A stretch of DNA of 64,000 bases from Phaseolus vulgaris (taxonomy: Eukaryota > Streptophyta > Magnoliopsida > Fabales > Fabaceae), in contig NC_023753.2 in assembly GCF_000499845.2 (NCBI RefSeq), forward strand, positions 9,563,791-9,627,790. Direction: 5' to 3'. The translations under genes and the position numbers were made by a program. Positions 37,144 to 47,975 of this stretch are shown here, piece by piece (position 1 is the first letter of the stretch; each line of letters starts with the position of its first letter). The notes beneath the pieces were generated by a model. That model saw only the letters and a list, made by a program, of their open reading frames with translations, did no database searches and was not told the origin of the DNA.

Positions 37144-40100
37144 ATATGTACACTCTAGTTAACTAGTTAAATAATAAATAATTATGTATTGTAAATTTAC
37201 AGACTTTTACAGTAATTATTTTAAAACTTATACTAATGTTTTTATTATCAGTTTAGTTATTAGCAAACATCCACTAAAATCTTTATAAAATGACTAACAA
37301 GTATTTAGTGTTGTTATATAGAATTTTCATAAAAGTTGTACGAATCTGTAAAAACTTTTGTAACATACAAAAAAAATATATTTTAAGTAGTGTATCAATA
37401 ATAAAAACATAAATGATAAACATATTAAATTTTAAATTCTAATAAAAATTAGTTTAAATAATAATAAAATGATATTTTAATAATGTTATTGTAAGTTTCT
37501 TGTTATACTCAATGTTGAATAAAAACTTAAGTATTTGTTACAAATTATAGGAAATTAAAATTATCATTTGATTGGATAATTAATAAAATAGAAAATTAAA
37601 AATTTAGTCTTATTTATAATTTTGTAAGACAGTGCGTGATGAGAAAGACATACGTAATTGGCTGAATGAAGTAAGATCTCTTATAACAAAATAGACTTTT
37701 AATTTTGTAGTGAATCCTACAATTTTTAGAAAAAAATCACAATTTTAAGAGTACTTGATTGGTTATACACTAATGCATAAATTCGAATTTTAACTCAACC
37801 GACACCATAAAATACAAAGTTGACGGTGTATGAAGTTGCATGTATTTAAAAATATGAAAATTAATAGAGCATATTTGAATATATATTTTTTATAATGTTT
37901 ATAAAAAATTAAATAAAAATAACTTTTGTATATACTAGTAAAGAGTTACCATATTCATAGTAAAGAGTTACAATATTCATAAAAGATTCACAACACACAC
38001 ATAAAATGATTATAATATGAACATATATACAATGTATGTTAGGATGTATATATTATACAAGTACATACATATCATGATCATGATAAATAATATACACATA
38101 TCTTTTATCACATATGCATGTCATCAATCGTCACATCTCGAACAAACTTTTATCTCTTGAACAACTAGTCATATCAACTCCAAATGAAAGGCTTGAACGT
38201 CGTCTCGTTACTTGAGTGATCTTTTTCATGGCAAAAATATTTGATGTGATTTTTTTTGTTTAAAAGTTCACTCATCACTTAAGCTATGTTACTTGTTGTA
38301 TAATAGAAATAAGTTTCATAAACACCATATATTATCTCTTTAATGCTTATACTTCTAAAATCATATGTACCCTCTTACTTCTTATGATTTGGGTCATATC
38401 ACTTGTTTTAAATGAAAGAGGATTTTTTTTGACATTTCTTTTGCTCAAACCTCAAACCACAAAGTTTATATCTACTACAATATATAAATTACACTTAACA
38501 ATTTACATACAAAAAATTACACAATATTGTTACTTTTAAAATTATATTTTAAACTTCCAACTCGTATACACATGCTTCTATAGTCACATTTATTCAATAT
38601 GCACGTCCATAAAAATACATTTTCACATCCTTATTTCAATATCCAAATTAAAGTAAATACTAAAATGAATTCTCCCTATATGGAAGTAACATCCTTACTA
38701 GCAAAATTAATTGCCAAAATTTTAGAGAAATGAAGAAAGAATAATTGAATTCATATTAGTAGACTAAACACTTACCTGATAAAAAAAATCTTATTAACTA
38801 TCTTCATCTACTAACTATTACCTTCTTAAATTCTAGAGAAAATTTAGAGATAATGGAATTTTTAGAGATATAATTTCTAATAAAATAACAAATTCATGTT
38901 TATTAAATATTTATAATTTGTTTATTTTTTGATCTATTTTAAATTTATCTAAAAAAACTTAACATTCTATAAATTTGTCTTTTTTATTCTTTTAAAAACA
39001 TAAAATTATACTAACCTTTTTTTTTATCTCTTTTATCAACTCCTCATTTGGTGAAATATTAACCAAATTTATCAATATTATATGTATTTTAGGAGATAAT
39101 CATGATGAAATACGAATTTTAAAACTGGATGTATAGTTTTTATAACATCTAAATGTACATGTTTTACCATTATTTCAACTAATAAAATCATATGTTAATT
39201 TAGTTTAATCACATTATTTGAAATTGATGACTTTTTATTTTCTCATTATTTATTATAAACATTTTTTTAATTCATGTGGAACTTGTGAAATTGACCCTAT
39301 CCAACCCACTATTTCATTCCGCCCGTCTATGACTAACGGAAACGTGTCCAAATTTTTGTCATACTAAAATAATATAATTTTGAAAAATAGATAATATTGT
39401 ATGAATAATTATGTGAAAAAAGAGAAATATTTAATATTATTAAAAAAAAAGTCTACTTCTTGATCATTTGACATTACTTTTGGTTGGAAAACTTATTCAA
39501 TTAAGTAAAGGAGATTTTACATTTACCAATTTATATTAATATCAAATAATAATAAAATCATTTTTAATCAATAAAAAATAGAATAGTCTAATATAAAAAT
39601 GTATTCTTTTACGGTGTACACAAAAGGATTTTTTTTTCACGCGTTTTTATTTCGCTTTCCTATGGTTGTTCCCAATGAATTCATGGTTTAAAAGGTAAAA
39701 AATGAAATAATTATACTGTTGATCCACCTCCTTGATACACAATTGTTGTCATGGCATCAACAGTTAACTAATTCTTCAAGTTCTTCCTTTTTCATGTGTG
39801 CGCGCTCGTTCGGTCGGTGGAATATCTGCGATTGCACCCTGACGTTTAAATTAGTGCTAGTGTTTAGTCTAGTCTCTCAGGATATCATAGTACCTTTTCT
39901 CCCTTTCAGAAGTCCCTTTAATAGATTGACTTGGGTTTTGGTTCGTGTGGATCAGGTAACCGGTTGTCAAAGACATGCGTAGTTGTTTTTGGGTCATGTG
40001 TAGTGACTTCTTGATATTAAGGAAGTGTTTCTCAAAGTGTAATTGACCCACTCAACTTTAGTTGTAACTAGTTTCTTGCTACATATTTATTACATTGTAT

Positions 40101-40732
40101 TAACTTAATGCGTCGGGCCGACCGGTACATTATATGTTTTTAACCAGAAAAAAAATAAGTTAATATTTTAATTTTCTTAAATTTTTTTTTTCAACTTACC
40201 ATTAAATAAATATAAAGTTAAGGAGGGTAGCGTAGCGGGACAGTGTAACATAGTGTTTCCCTAAGGAATTAGAAAGCTACGTAGGACTAAGAAATAAGAT
40301 TTGAGATAAAGTTTTGGGATATTTAATTGTAATATTTACTTTAACAATGGGTAATTATGTTCTGTTGCGAACTTATAAATTTAATCAGTACTATTTTTTT
40401 CAGCAGTTTCTTTATCATTAACTTATATTATTTTAAAATTCAATACTCACTTTAAATTATTTAGTTAAGATTGTTAAAATATTTAATATAAATTTTAGTT
40501 AAATAATACCACATTTATAAGTATTAAATCATACTTACTGAAAAATTGAAATATGTATATTTTGTACAAAGAAGAAATGTTGTTAACTTCTCTGAACTAT
40601 ATCATTGTATAAAATTATTTCTGACTTTACCAAATTAACTTTTTCTTATCAAAGAATTTGTCTTATATAAAATGAATTCTTTATTTTCAATGTTAGTTTC
40701 ATATTTCTCTTAAACTTACCAAGTTTTACATA
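37144..40732. other. AT-rich intergenic spacer with one GC-richer patch
   Basis: Mostly AT-rich spacer without recognisable genes. The patch at about 39700-40140 is noticeably less AT-rich. It includes an inverted pair 'tgttgatcc...catcaaca' near 39718-39765 and a GC-rich end ('gcgtcgggccgaccggtaca'). It could be a decayed LTR, a SINE or a non-coding transcript; the 87-codon frame inside it has no domain. Confidence 0.5.
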
Positions 40733-40735
40733 TAT

Positions 40736-41096
40736 CACTATAAAAAAATTTAAAAAAAAAACTAATTTTATATATTAAAATAATTAGTTATTATTTGATT
40801 AAATTAGTATAAACTAAAAAAATTATTAATATTTAAAGTAGTTTTTATTTTAATAAAAATGTGTAAAATTAGTATTTAACCATTAACTACTAAAATTTTA
40901 GCTACTTATTTTTAAATTTTAAAATAATTTTAATTAGTCTTTTAAAAACTAATTTATATATTAGTAGCTAAAACTTGTAGTCAATTTAGATATTAATCTA
41001 TAAACCATTTTATAACTTTATATTAAAAAAAACAAATCATTAATATATCAATAATTTTTTAATTTCTAAAATAATATATAATTTATTCTTGTAGTG
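40736..41096. mobile_element. CACTA-type MITE
   Basis: A 361-bp non-coding element starting CACTATAAAAAAATT and ending TTCTTGTAGTG. The 3-bp target duplication TAT occurs at 40733-40735 and 41097-41099. The internal arms repeat the 'aactaattt...aaaactaattt' blocks seen in the copies at 4.0 and 36.8 kb, but are more decayed. Confidence 0.75.
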
Positions 41097-41099
41097 TAT

Positions 41100-41722
41100 G
41101 GATAAATTTTAATTTATTTAGTAATTTTTGACAAGCAATTCAATATATAATTTATTAAATAAAAAATCATATAAAACATATCTTATATAAATGTCATGTT
41201 TACTTTCTAACTTGGTTAGATATCCCTTTTAATTTTCCATTAACAAAAATAAATTTAATATAAAAGCGTTATATAGTGTTACTTGAATATAACAAGTAAA
41301 CAAACTTTACAAATTTAAAACTATTTATAGTAAATATAATACCTATATTTTAAAATAATATTAAATTATCTTGCCATTATTTTAATATAGGTGTAACTAT
41401 TGTAAAAGATCTAGTTTTGCAAAAGAATTGTCTTTAGGATTTCTTTTGTTTTCTGATGTGGAGTTTAAGTTTATTATTTTTTTCTATTGCATCTTAAATT
41501 GAACACTAAATTAAATACTTCAAAATAAGAACCCATCTTTCATGAGAATCAAATGAAAGCATATTTGACAGTGTGTGATGTATAAACAAAAATGATGTCA
41601 TAAAAAAATATAAACCTATTAAAAAATCAGATTCAAAGGTTGCTTCAAATATAAAACCAATTAAAAGATTGCATTTTTCATAACTAAGTTTCTCCTTCTT
41701 CCTGTTTCGATTTTTTTTTAAG
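41100..41722. other. AT-rich spacer, no gene seen
   Basis: A short AT-rich interval between the CACTA-type MITE and the left target duplication of the LINE. Nothing recognisable was found. Confidence 0.6.
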
Positions 41723-41737
41723 TGTTAGTTTATGTCT
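41723..41737. repeat. LINE target site duplication, left copy
   Basis: TGTTAGTTTATGTCT directly abuts the T-tract that is the complement of the LINE A-tail. It is identical to 53374-53388. Confidence 0.92.
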
Positions 41738-41744
41738 TTTTTTT

Positions 41745-42964
41745 ATCAACAAGAAAAAATAAATAAATATGAATCATTTTAGGAGTGACTTAACTGTTAT
41801 ATATAACCATAACCCAACATGTCTTCAAATCCCTTCTAACCAACATAGTCCTTATAAATTTAAAATAACAAACACCCTAGTCAAAGGAAAAAACCTTGCA
41901 AAAACTCACTTAATTGAAAACATACCAGCCACATGATCAATGCACCACTCAGAATAAGTAAAACAAGCATAATCAAATTTAGATGTTACCCAATACCAAA
42001 CCTTTAATTGAGCCAATGTGAACATTTCTGAATGGTCGATCACTCCACCTTAAAAAATATGTTTATTCCTATGCTTCCAAATTTCATTTACTACTGCAAT
42101 CCAAACGCTACTCCAAACAATGTTAACCTGGCAGAAGCATTTAACAAATTAAACTGCAAGAAGTGAGAAACTGGATCAACATGATCAACCGACGTAATCC
42201 CCATCCATGTAAAACGCTCTTTCCAGACAAGTCAAGCAATCATGCATTCCAAAAATAGATGATTTATCGACTCCACTTCCATCCTGCAAAAACTACAGAG
42301 GTTGCTATCAACCGAAACCCCACACCTTTCCAAGTTAACTTTTGTAGCAACCAAATTAATTAACACCCTTCAAGCAGTAAACTAGGCAGAAGGCAAAGCA
42401 TAAGTCTTCCAAAGGAAGACAAACAAACTATCTCCCTCGTAGGGGCCTCTTAATTTAGCAGAAAACCCACTATCATTACCTACCTTCCAAACCCGACTAT
42501 CTTCAATACTTAAGACCGGGGCCTTTCCATGCACCTCTTGTAACAACTGGACTTCCTGACTATTTTCCCAATCAAACAGACCTCTCCTCCAGACTAACTT
42601 CCACTCCTAACTATCGTTAACCCACTTCCCGCAAGACTCTAAATTACCTTCTTTATTACCATATAAAGAATACAGTCTTGGAAATTTACTTTTCAAATAT
42701 TCGTTGCCCACCCAAACATCTTTCCAGAACAAGACATATTTCCCGTTTCCCAATCTCCACTCACAACAATTCTCAAAGGTTCTACCCCATTCCTTCATTC
42801 CCCAAATCCCCTTCAAATCTCTCCTCCAATTGGAATCCTTAGCATTACTCCTTTGTTCTTGCAAGATTCTCCAACCTCCATATTTAGAATCGATAATTTC
42901 CATCCACAAACCACCCTTCTCAATCTCCAGACGCCAAATCCACTTTCCCAACAGAGTCACATTG
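41745..42964 (-). pseudogene. LINE ORF2 C-terminal part and 3' UTR
   Basis: This directly continues the reverse transcriptase part once the copia insert and one copy of its 5-bp duplication are removed. It begins LLGKWIWRLEIEKGGLW (open to 42607), followed by a stop and frame changes. A zinc-binding segment RCGVSVDSNLCSFCRMEVESI (about 42320-42265) is typical of plant LINE C-termini. The 3' UTR reaches the A-tail at 41744. Confidence 0.85.
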
Positions 42965-42969
42965 AAAAG

Positions 42970-43201
42970 TGAAAAAATATTTTATTCAATCTGCTCTTTC
43001 ATCTATAGCAATGATACATATATACAACCACAGCAGTAGAACCGTACAGATTCTTTCCTAACCTAACATTCTGTAATTAAGTCTACTTATAGACCCATTA
43101 ATACTGATTATATTCCTGTAATTAAGTCTAATTATAGACCCATTAATAGTGATTATATCCCATTTATTCTTTGTAGCACACATTGATTATGTTCGTTAAT
43201 A
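42970..43201 (-). repeat. Copia 3' LTR (232 bp)
   Basis: This matches the 5' LTR end to end but contains only two copies of the internal 45-bp unit. It lies directly after the polypurine tract and is followed by the AAAAG target duplication at 42965-42969. Confidence 0.93.
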
Positions 43202-43210
43202 CCCCCTTAA
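43202..43210 (-). other. Copia polypurine tract
   Basis: The minus strand reads TTAAGGGGG directly before the 3' LTR, in the usual place for plus-strand DNA priming. It overlaps the pol stop codon. Confidence 0.8.
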
Positions 43211-46200
43211 GTTGGAGCATGTAAGTCTTGAATGCCCAACTTGACCAAGATGACCCTAAACTTTTTAGCACCGAGAGCTTTGGCGAAAAGGTCAGCTAGT
43301 TGTGTATGTGTGGGCACATAGGATGGAAGAAGGCACTTGTGAATGATTTCATCTCGAACAAGGTGGTAGTCGACTTCAATGTGTTTGGTGCGTTCGTGGA
43401 AGACCGGGTTTTTAGCAATGTGAAGTGCTGCTTGACTATCACAATAAAGACGAATTGGGTCAAGATGAGGAACATGTAGAGAAGCGAGAATGTCTATAAT
43501 CCACTTTAATTCTCGGGTGGTCTTAGCCATTGATCGATATTCAGCCTCAGCAGAGGAGGCAGAAACCGTTTGTTGTTTCTGGGTTTTCCAAGAGATTGGG
43601 GAAGTGCCGAGTTGAATAAACCATCCGGTGAGAGATTTCCGTGTTAGTGGACATTTTGCCCAATCAGAATCACACCACCCAAAGAGTTGTAAGTTGTTCT
43701 CTCGATGTAGGAGTATTCCTTGTCCAGGATGCCCCTTTAAATATCGAACAACACGAAGAGCAACTTGCCAATGCTCGGAGCGTGGATTTTGCATAAATTG
43801 AGATAAAACTTGGACACTGTAGGCAAGGTCAGGTCGAGTGAAACACAAATAAATTAACCTCCCAACAAGTCTACAATAAGTAACCGGGTCAGAAAGAAAA
43901 GAACCAGTAGCAAAGCTCAATTTGTGATTTTCTTCACATGGTGTAGTGGCGGGCTTCGCACCCAACAATCCGACTTCAGTAATGATATCTAAGGCATATT
44001 TCCTCTGACAAAGGAAGATTCCGTTGGGGGAGCGAGCAACTTCAACCCCCAGGAAGTACTTGAGGCGGCCTAAATCTTTCATATAAAAGCATTGATTTAA
44101 GTAGCCTTTAAAACATTGGATGGTAGTACCATTATTCCCTGCAATCACAAGATCATCAATGTAGACTAGCACAAGCAACTGTATGTCATTATTATTGAGA
44201 GTAAACAGGGAATGATCCTTCGGGGATTGTTGGAAGCCGTAACGAGTTAGAGAAGAAGATAGTTTAGCAAACCAACACCTGGGGGCCTGTCGGAGGCCAT
44301 AGAGAGACTTTTGAAGCTTGCACACTGCCCCTGGTTGAGATTCTTGGAAGCCAGGAGGGAGTTTCATATAAACCTCATCATCAAGATCACCATGGAGAAA
44401 CACATTGTGAACGTCCATCTGATGAAGCTCCCAATCTTTTGCGGCTGCTACTGCTAGAGTTGTGCGAATGGTTACCGTCTTTGCGACAGGAGAAAACGTC
44501 TCGTTGTAATCCAAACCCTCCACTTGATGATTGCCAAGAATTACCAATCGAGCCTTGAATCTTTCAATTGTTCCATCCGAGTTGTATTTGATTTTGTAGA
44601 TCCATTTACACCCAAGTGCCTTCTTTCCAGGAGGGAGAGCGGTGAGTTTTCAGGTGTCATTGAGTTCGTGAGCATGAATCTCCTGTGCCATAGCGTCACG
44701 CCACCGGGGTTCTCGGACCGCTTGAGAAAAGAACAAGGGTTCCTGCTCGGTGTGCAAAGAGGCAAGAAAACTTTGATGATGTTTAGAAAATGAATCACAA
44801 TTCACAAAATCATGTATAGGATACGAAACACCTGAGGATTCTGTTGAAGGAGGTGACGGAACAGAGGGGCTCGACGGTATCGTGGTGGCTGCGACAAAAT
44901 CGTGTAACCGTACGGAAGGCAGCTTCGCGCGATGCCCTCGCCCAAGGGGAACCGCGACCGTCAACGGTGGTGAAGAAACCGACGGTGCCGTCTCCGTCGG
45001 ACGCGACGGTGAATCTGTGGGTAGCGTCGAGGCTTCTATGCACGGATCGGAGTTGTTGATCGTGTGGTTGAAGTCATCTGTGAGGGTAGCATCCCCCTTG
45101 GCTGGGATGGGAGATGCAATGGGTTGGTTGACGATGCATTCATCTAGGTTTGAGGAGGCAGCTTCATGAAGAAGATGTGGGTCCGTTCCAGAGTCTAAAG
45201 GGTCGGCAATAATTGGGTTTTGCAATGGTTGTGCAGTGTCCATCTTTTGGGCTTCAAAATATGGGAATTTATTTTCGACAAAATGTACATCACGAGAGAC
45301 AAAGAAAATTTCTGTTTCCAAATCAAATAATTTCCATCATTTTTGGCCAAATGGATACCCGACAAACACACATTTTCGGCTATGACTATCAAATTTATCC
45401 CGCTGTCTATTTTGATTATGAGCATAACATAATGAACCAAATACTCGTAAGTGCGCGTAACTGGGTACACATCCATGGATCACTTCATAAGGGGTTTTTT
45501 TTCTTTTAGAATGGAGGATGGCGTGAGATTGATTAAGTAGCCTGCAGTCAAAACCCATTCCCCCCAAAATTTAATGGGAAGATTGCCTTGAAACAGTAAT
45601 GACCGAGCAACATTCAGAATATGCCGATACTTGCGTTCGACGCGTCCATTTTGTTGCGGGGTCCCGACGCAGGAAGTTTGTTGAATGAAATATTGTTTTA
45701 GACACATGAATTCGGTTCCATTGTCAGAGCGAACCATTTTAACACAATTGTTGTATTGCCTCTCAATGAGTGTGAATTTTTTTTTCAAAGTCACTGATAC
45801 CTCTGTTTTTTCTTTTAACAAATAGATCCAAACTGCCCGTGAACAATCATCCACAATTGTCAAAAAATATGAAGCACCACAGGATGAAGGAGTTTTATAA
45901 GGATCCCATAAGTCACAGTGAATTAAATAAAAAATATTCAAAGCTTGATGCGCACTTAAGAAAAACTTATCTCTCGTTTGTTTCGATTTTTCACAGATTT
46001 CACAAACTTCACAAACTTTATTCAACTCATCACGAGTACATTTCCCACTTATATCAGGAAGCATTTGCACAATCTTAAATGACAGATGTCCTAATCTTTG
46101 ATGCCAAAGTGCTAGTTGATTTTCCATCTTGACATGACATGCTTGAGTCTTCCGTACCCCACGATACCAATAAAGCCCATCTTTTCGTTCACCTGCTCCA

Positions 46201-46526
46201 ATCAGCGTCCTCGAAGTGCGATCCTGTATAATACACAATTTATCAGTGAATGTTACAACACAATTTTCTTCATCCGTCAATTGAGGTACTGAAAGTAAAT
46301 TGCATTTTAATTTGGGAACATAAAGGACATTTTTCAATTCAAGTTCTTCTTCAAGAGTCACCGTTCCTTGTTTGCAAGCTAGAACACGTTCACCATCGGG
46401 TAACCCCACGGGGCACCCTTGTATAGTTTCCTTTTCACTCAAATTTTCCAGTGATCCGGTCATATGGTTTGATGCCCCACTGTCAATAATCCACAAATCC
46501 CAAATGCTCTTACCAGTCATTTTCTC
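43207..46526 (-). pseudogene. Copia Pol (protease-integrase-RT-RNase H), broken
   Basis: Protease motif IIDSGASNHMTG lies at the start. The integrase follows, with HQRLGHLS, CEVCEICEKSK, VDDCSRAVWIYLL, MVRSDNGTEFM and GTPQQNGRVERKYRHIL. A frameshift occurs in an A-run near 45492-45500. Next in the new frame come a TGA at 45339-45337 and another TGA at 44652-44650. The reverse transcriptase has MDVHNVFLHGDLDDEVYM and YIDDLVIAG, and the RNase H has SSAEAEYRSMA and HERTKHIEVDYHLVRDEI. From 44547 to 43207 the RT-RNase H part is uninterrupted. The integrase-before-RT order identifies Ty1/copia. Confidence 0.92.
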
Positions 46527-47630
46527 TTATTCATTTGATTTTTGTTTGCTGATCATATCAACCAGTACCTTCCATTGTTCATTGGTCAGACCTGCCATCT
46601 CAAGTTTCTTGTCGTCATTGTTGGCTTGACTATTGCTTCCACTAGCGTGTGCCACATTTGCACGTGCCGGGTTACCTTTGTTTCGCATCCCTTGACGTCC
46701 CCTGCCGTTCCATTTGCCTTCACTTTTTGGTCTGTCACCCCACCATTCGGGATATCCAATCAATTGGAAGCATCCCTTCATGTCGTGACCATTTTTACCG
46801 CAATGACTGCACGTCATTGATTTTTCTACCACATCTCCACGCCCTTTTTCTTTGTAGTTGGCCTGCATCGCGAGACCCACGACCAACCCCCTTTCTTCCG
46901 TTGATTTGGCCATCATTCTCACTTTTTCTTCTTGTACCAACATTGCATATACGCGGTTCAGTGACGACAATGGGTTTGAGGCCAGAATGTTTGATCTTAC
47001 TGTCTCGTAGCTTGCGTCATCCAACCCCATAAGGAGTTGATGAACCTTCTCCTCCTCCCTTCGTTTTTCCAACTGAGCACCAATCCCGCACTTGCATCCA
47101 CCACACGTACAAGATGGAATTTTGTCACTGTTAGCAAGCTCATCACAAAGGACCTTCAATTTTCCAAAGTAAGTTGCCACCACCATTCCCTCCTGCTTGC
47201 ATCTTGACAAGTCCGACCTTAGTTGCTGAATTCTAGGTCCATTCACAGCCGAGAATCTTTCTTTAATGTCTTCCCAAAAGTTATGTGCAGTCTCAGCATA
47301 TGCTACTGTGGATCGTAAGCTTGGTTCAATGGTGTTTAGAATCCAAGAGATGATCATGGACTGCACGGTCCACCAATCTTCAAGGTCAGGTGCCTCATCC
47401 TCTGGTTGGATATGTGTTCCATCAATGAAGCCCCATTTTCTCCGAGCACGAAGCGAGATCTTTACTGCTCTTGCCCATTCGTCGTAATTTTCGCCGCGCA
47501 ATTGGACTTGCGTGATTATGTTTCCGGGATTGTCACTCGCGTTGAGATCATATGGCAAGTAGGTCTTCTTAGCACCTCCTCCTTCGTGCTCTGCTTTGTT
47601 GGCATTATTCTTTTCTGGTGCAGCTGCCAT
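46527..47630 (-). CDS. Copia Gag (capsid/nucleocapsid-like)
   Basis: An intact 367-aa frame. The N-terminal part (LRGENYDEWARAVKISLRARRKW, then LRSDLSRCKQEGM) is typical of copia Gag. A CX2CX4HX4C zinc knuckle, CSHCGKNGHDMKGC, lies near residues 275-290. The frame ends in TAA (46529-46527). The protease frame continues in the same register right after it, so the element may once have had one continuous Gag-Pol frame, or the stop may be a family feature. Confidence 0.9.
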   Translation of the reverse strand: MAAAPEKNNANKAEHEGGGAKKTYLPYDLNASDNPGNIITQVQLRGENYDEWARAVKISLRARRKWGFIDGTHIQPEDEAPDLEDWWTVQSMIISWILNTIEPSLRSTVAYAETAHNFWEDIKERFSAVNGPRIQQLRSDLSRCKQEGMVVATYFGKLKVLCDELANSDKIPSCTCGGCKCGIGAQLEKRREEEKVHQLLMGLDDASYETVRSNILASNPLSSLNRVYAMLVQEEKVRMMAKSTEERGLVVGLAMQANYKEKGRGDVVEKSMTCSHCGKNGHDMKGCFQLIGYPEWWGDRPKSEGKWNGRGRQGMRNKGNPARANVAHASGSNSQANNDDKKLEMAGLTNEQWKVLVDMISKQKSNE

Positions 47631-47681
47631 GGTTGTGCACCGTTGCCTTTGCTTTGTGTTTGTCTGGTATTAGAGTTTTGT

Positions 47682-47693
47682 GCTCTGATACCA
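47682..47693 (-). other. Copia primer binding site (initiator tRNA-Met)
   Basis: The minus strand reads TGGTATCAGAGC immediately inside the 5' LTR. This is the well-known site complementary to the 3' end of plant initiator tRNA-Met. Confidence 0.9.
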
Positions 47694-47970
47694 TGAAAAA
47701 ATATTTTATTCAATATGCTCTTTCATCTATAGCAATGATACATATATACAACCATAGCAGTAGAACCGTACATATTCTTTCCTAACCTAACATCCTGTAA
47801 TTAAGTCTAATTATAGACCCATTAATAGTGATTATATTCCTATAATTAAGTCTAATTATAGACCCATTAATAGTGATTATATTCCTGTAATTAAGTCTAA
47901 TTATAGACCCATTAATAGTGATTATATTCCATTTATTCTCTGTAGTACACATTGATTATGTTTGTTAATA
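47694..47970 (-). repeat. Copia 5' LTR (277 bp)
   Basis: On the minus strand the LTR starts TATTAACAAACATAATC and ends TTTTTTCA just before the primer binding site. It contains three tandem copies of a 45-bp unit (core 'aattaagtctaattatagac' on the plus strand). The usual TG start is TA in both LTRs. Confidence 0.93.
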
Positions 47971-47975
47971 AAAAG

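Larger units (their letters stand above)
42970..47970 (-). mobile_element. Ty1/copia LTR retrotransposon, complete but decayed
   Basis: A 5.0-kb element on the minus strand. It has LTRs at both ends, a primer binding site next to the 5' LTR (47682-47693, TGGTATCAGAGC read on the minus strand), gag, then protease, integrase, reverse transcriptase and RNase H in copia order, and a polypurine tract before the 3' LTR. The 5-bp target duplication AAAAG flanks it (42965-42969 and 47971-47975). Three in-frame stops and one frameshift interrupt the coding region. By eye the two LTRs differ at about ten positions plus one 45-bp repeat unit, so the insertion is not recent. Confidence 0.96.

Noticed and set aside
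42704..43039. 111-codon plus-strand frame across the LINE/copia junction
   Set aside because: It is antisense to the LINE Pol C-terminus and runs into the LTR.
44882..45169. Plus-strand frames (71-95 codons) within copia pol
   Set aside because: They are antisense shadows of the linker between integrase and reverse transcriptase.
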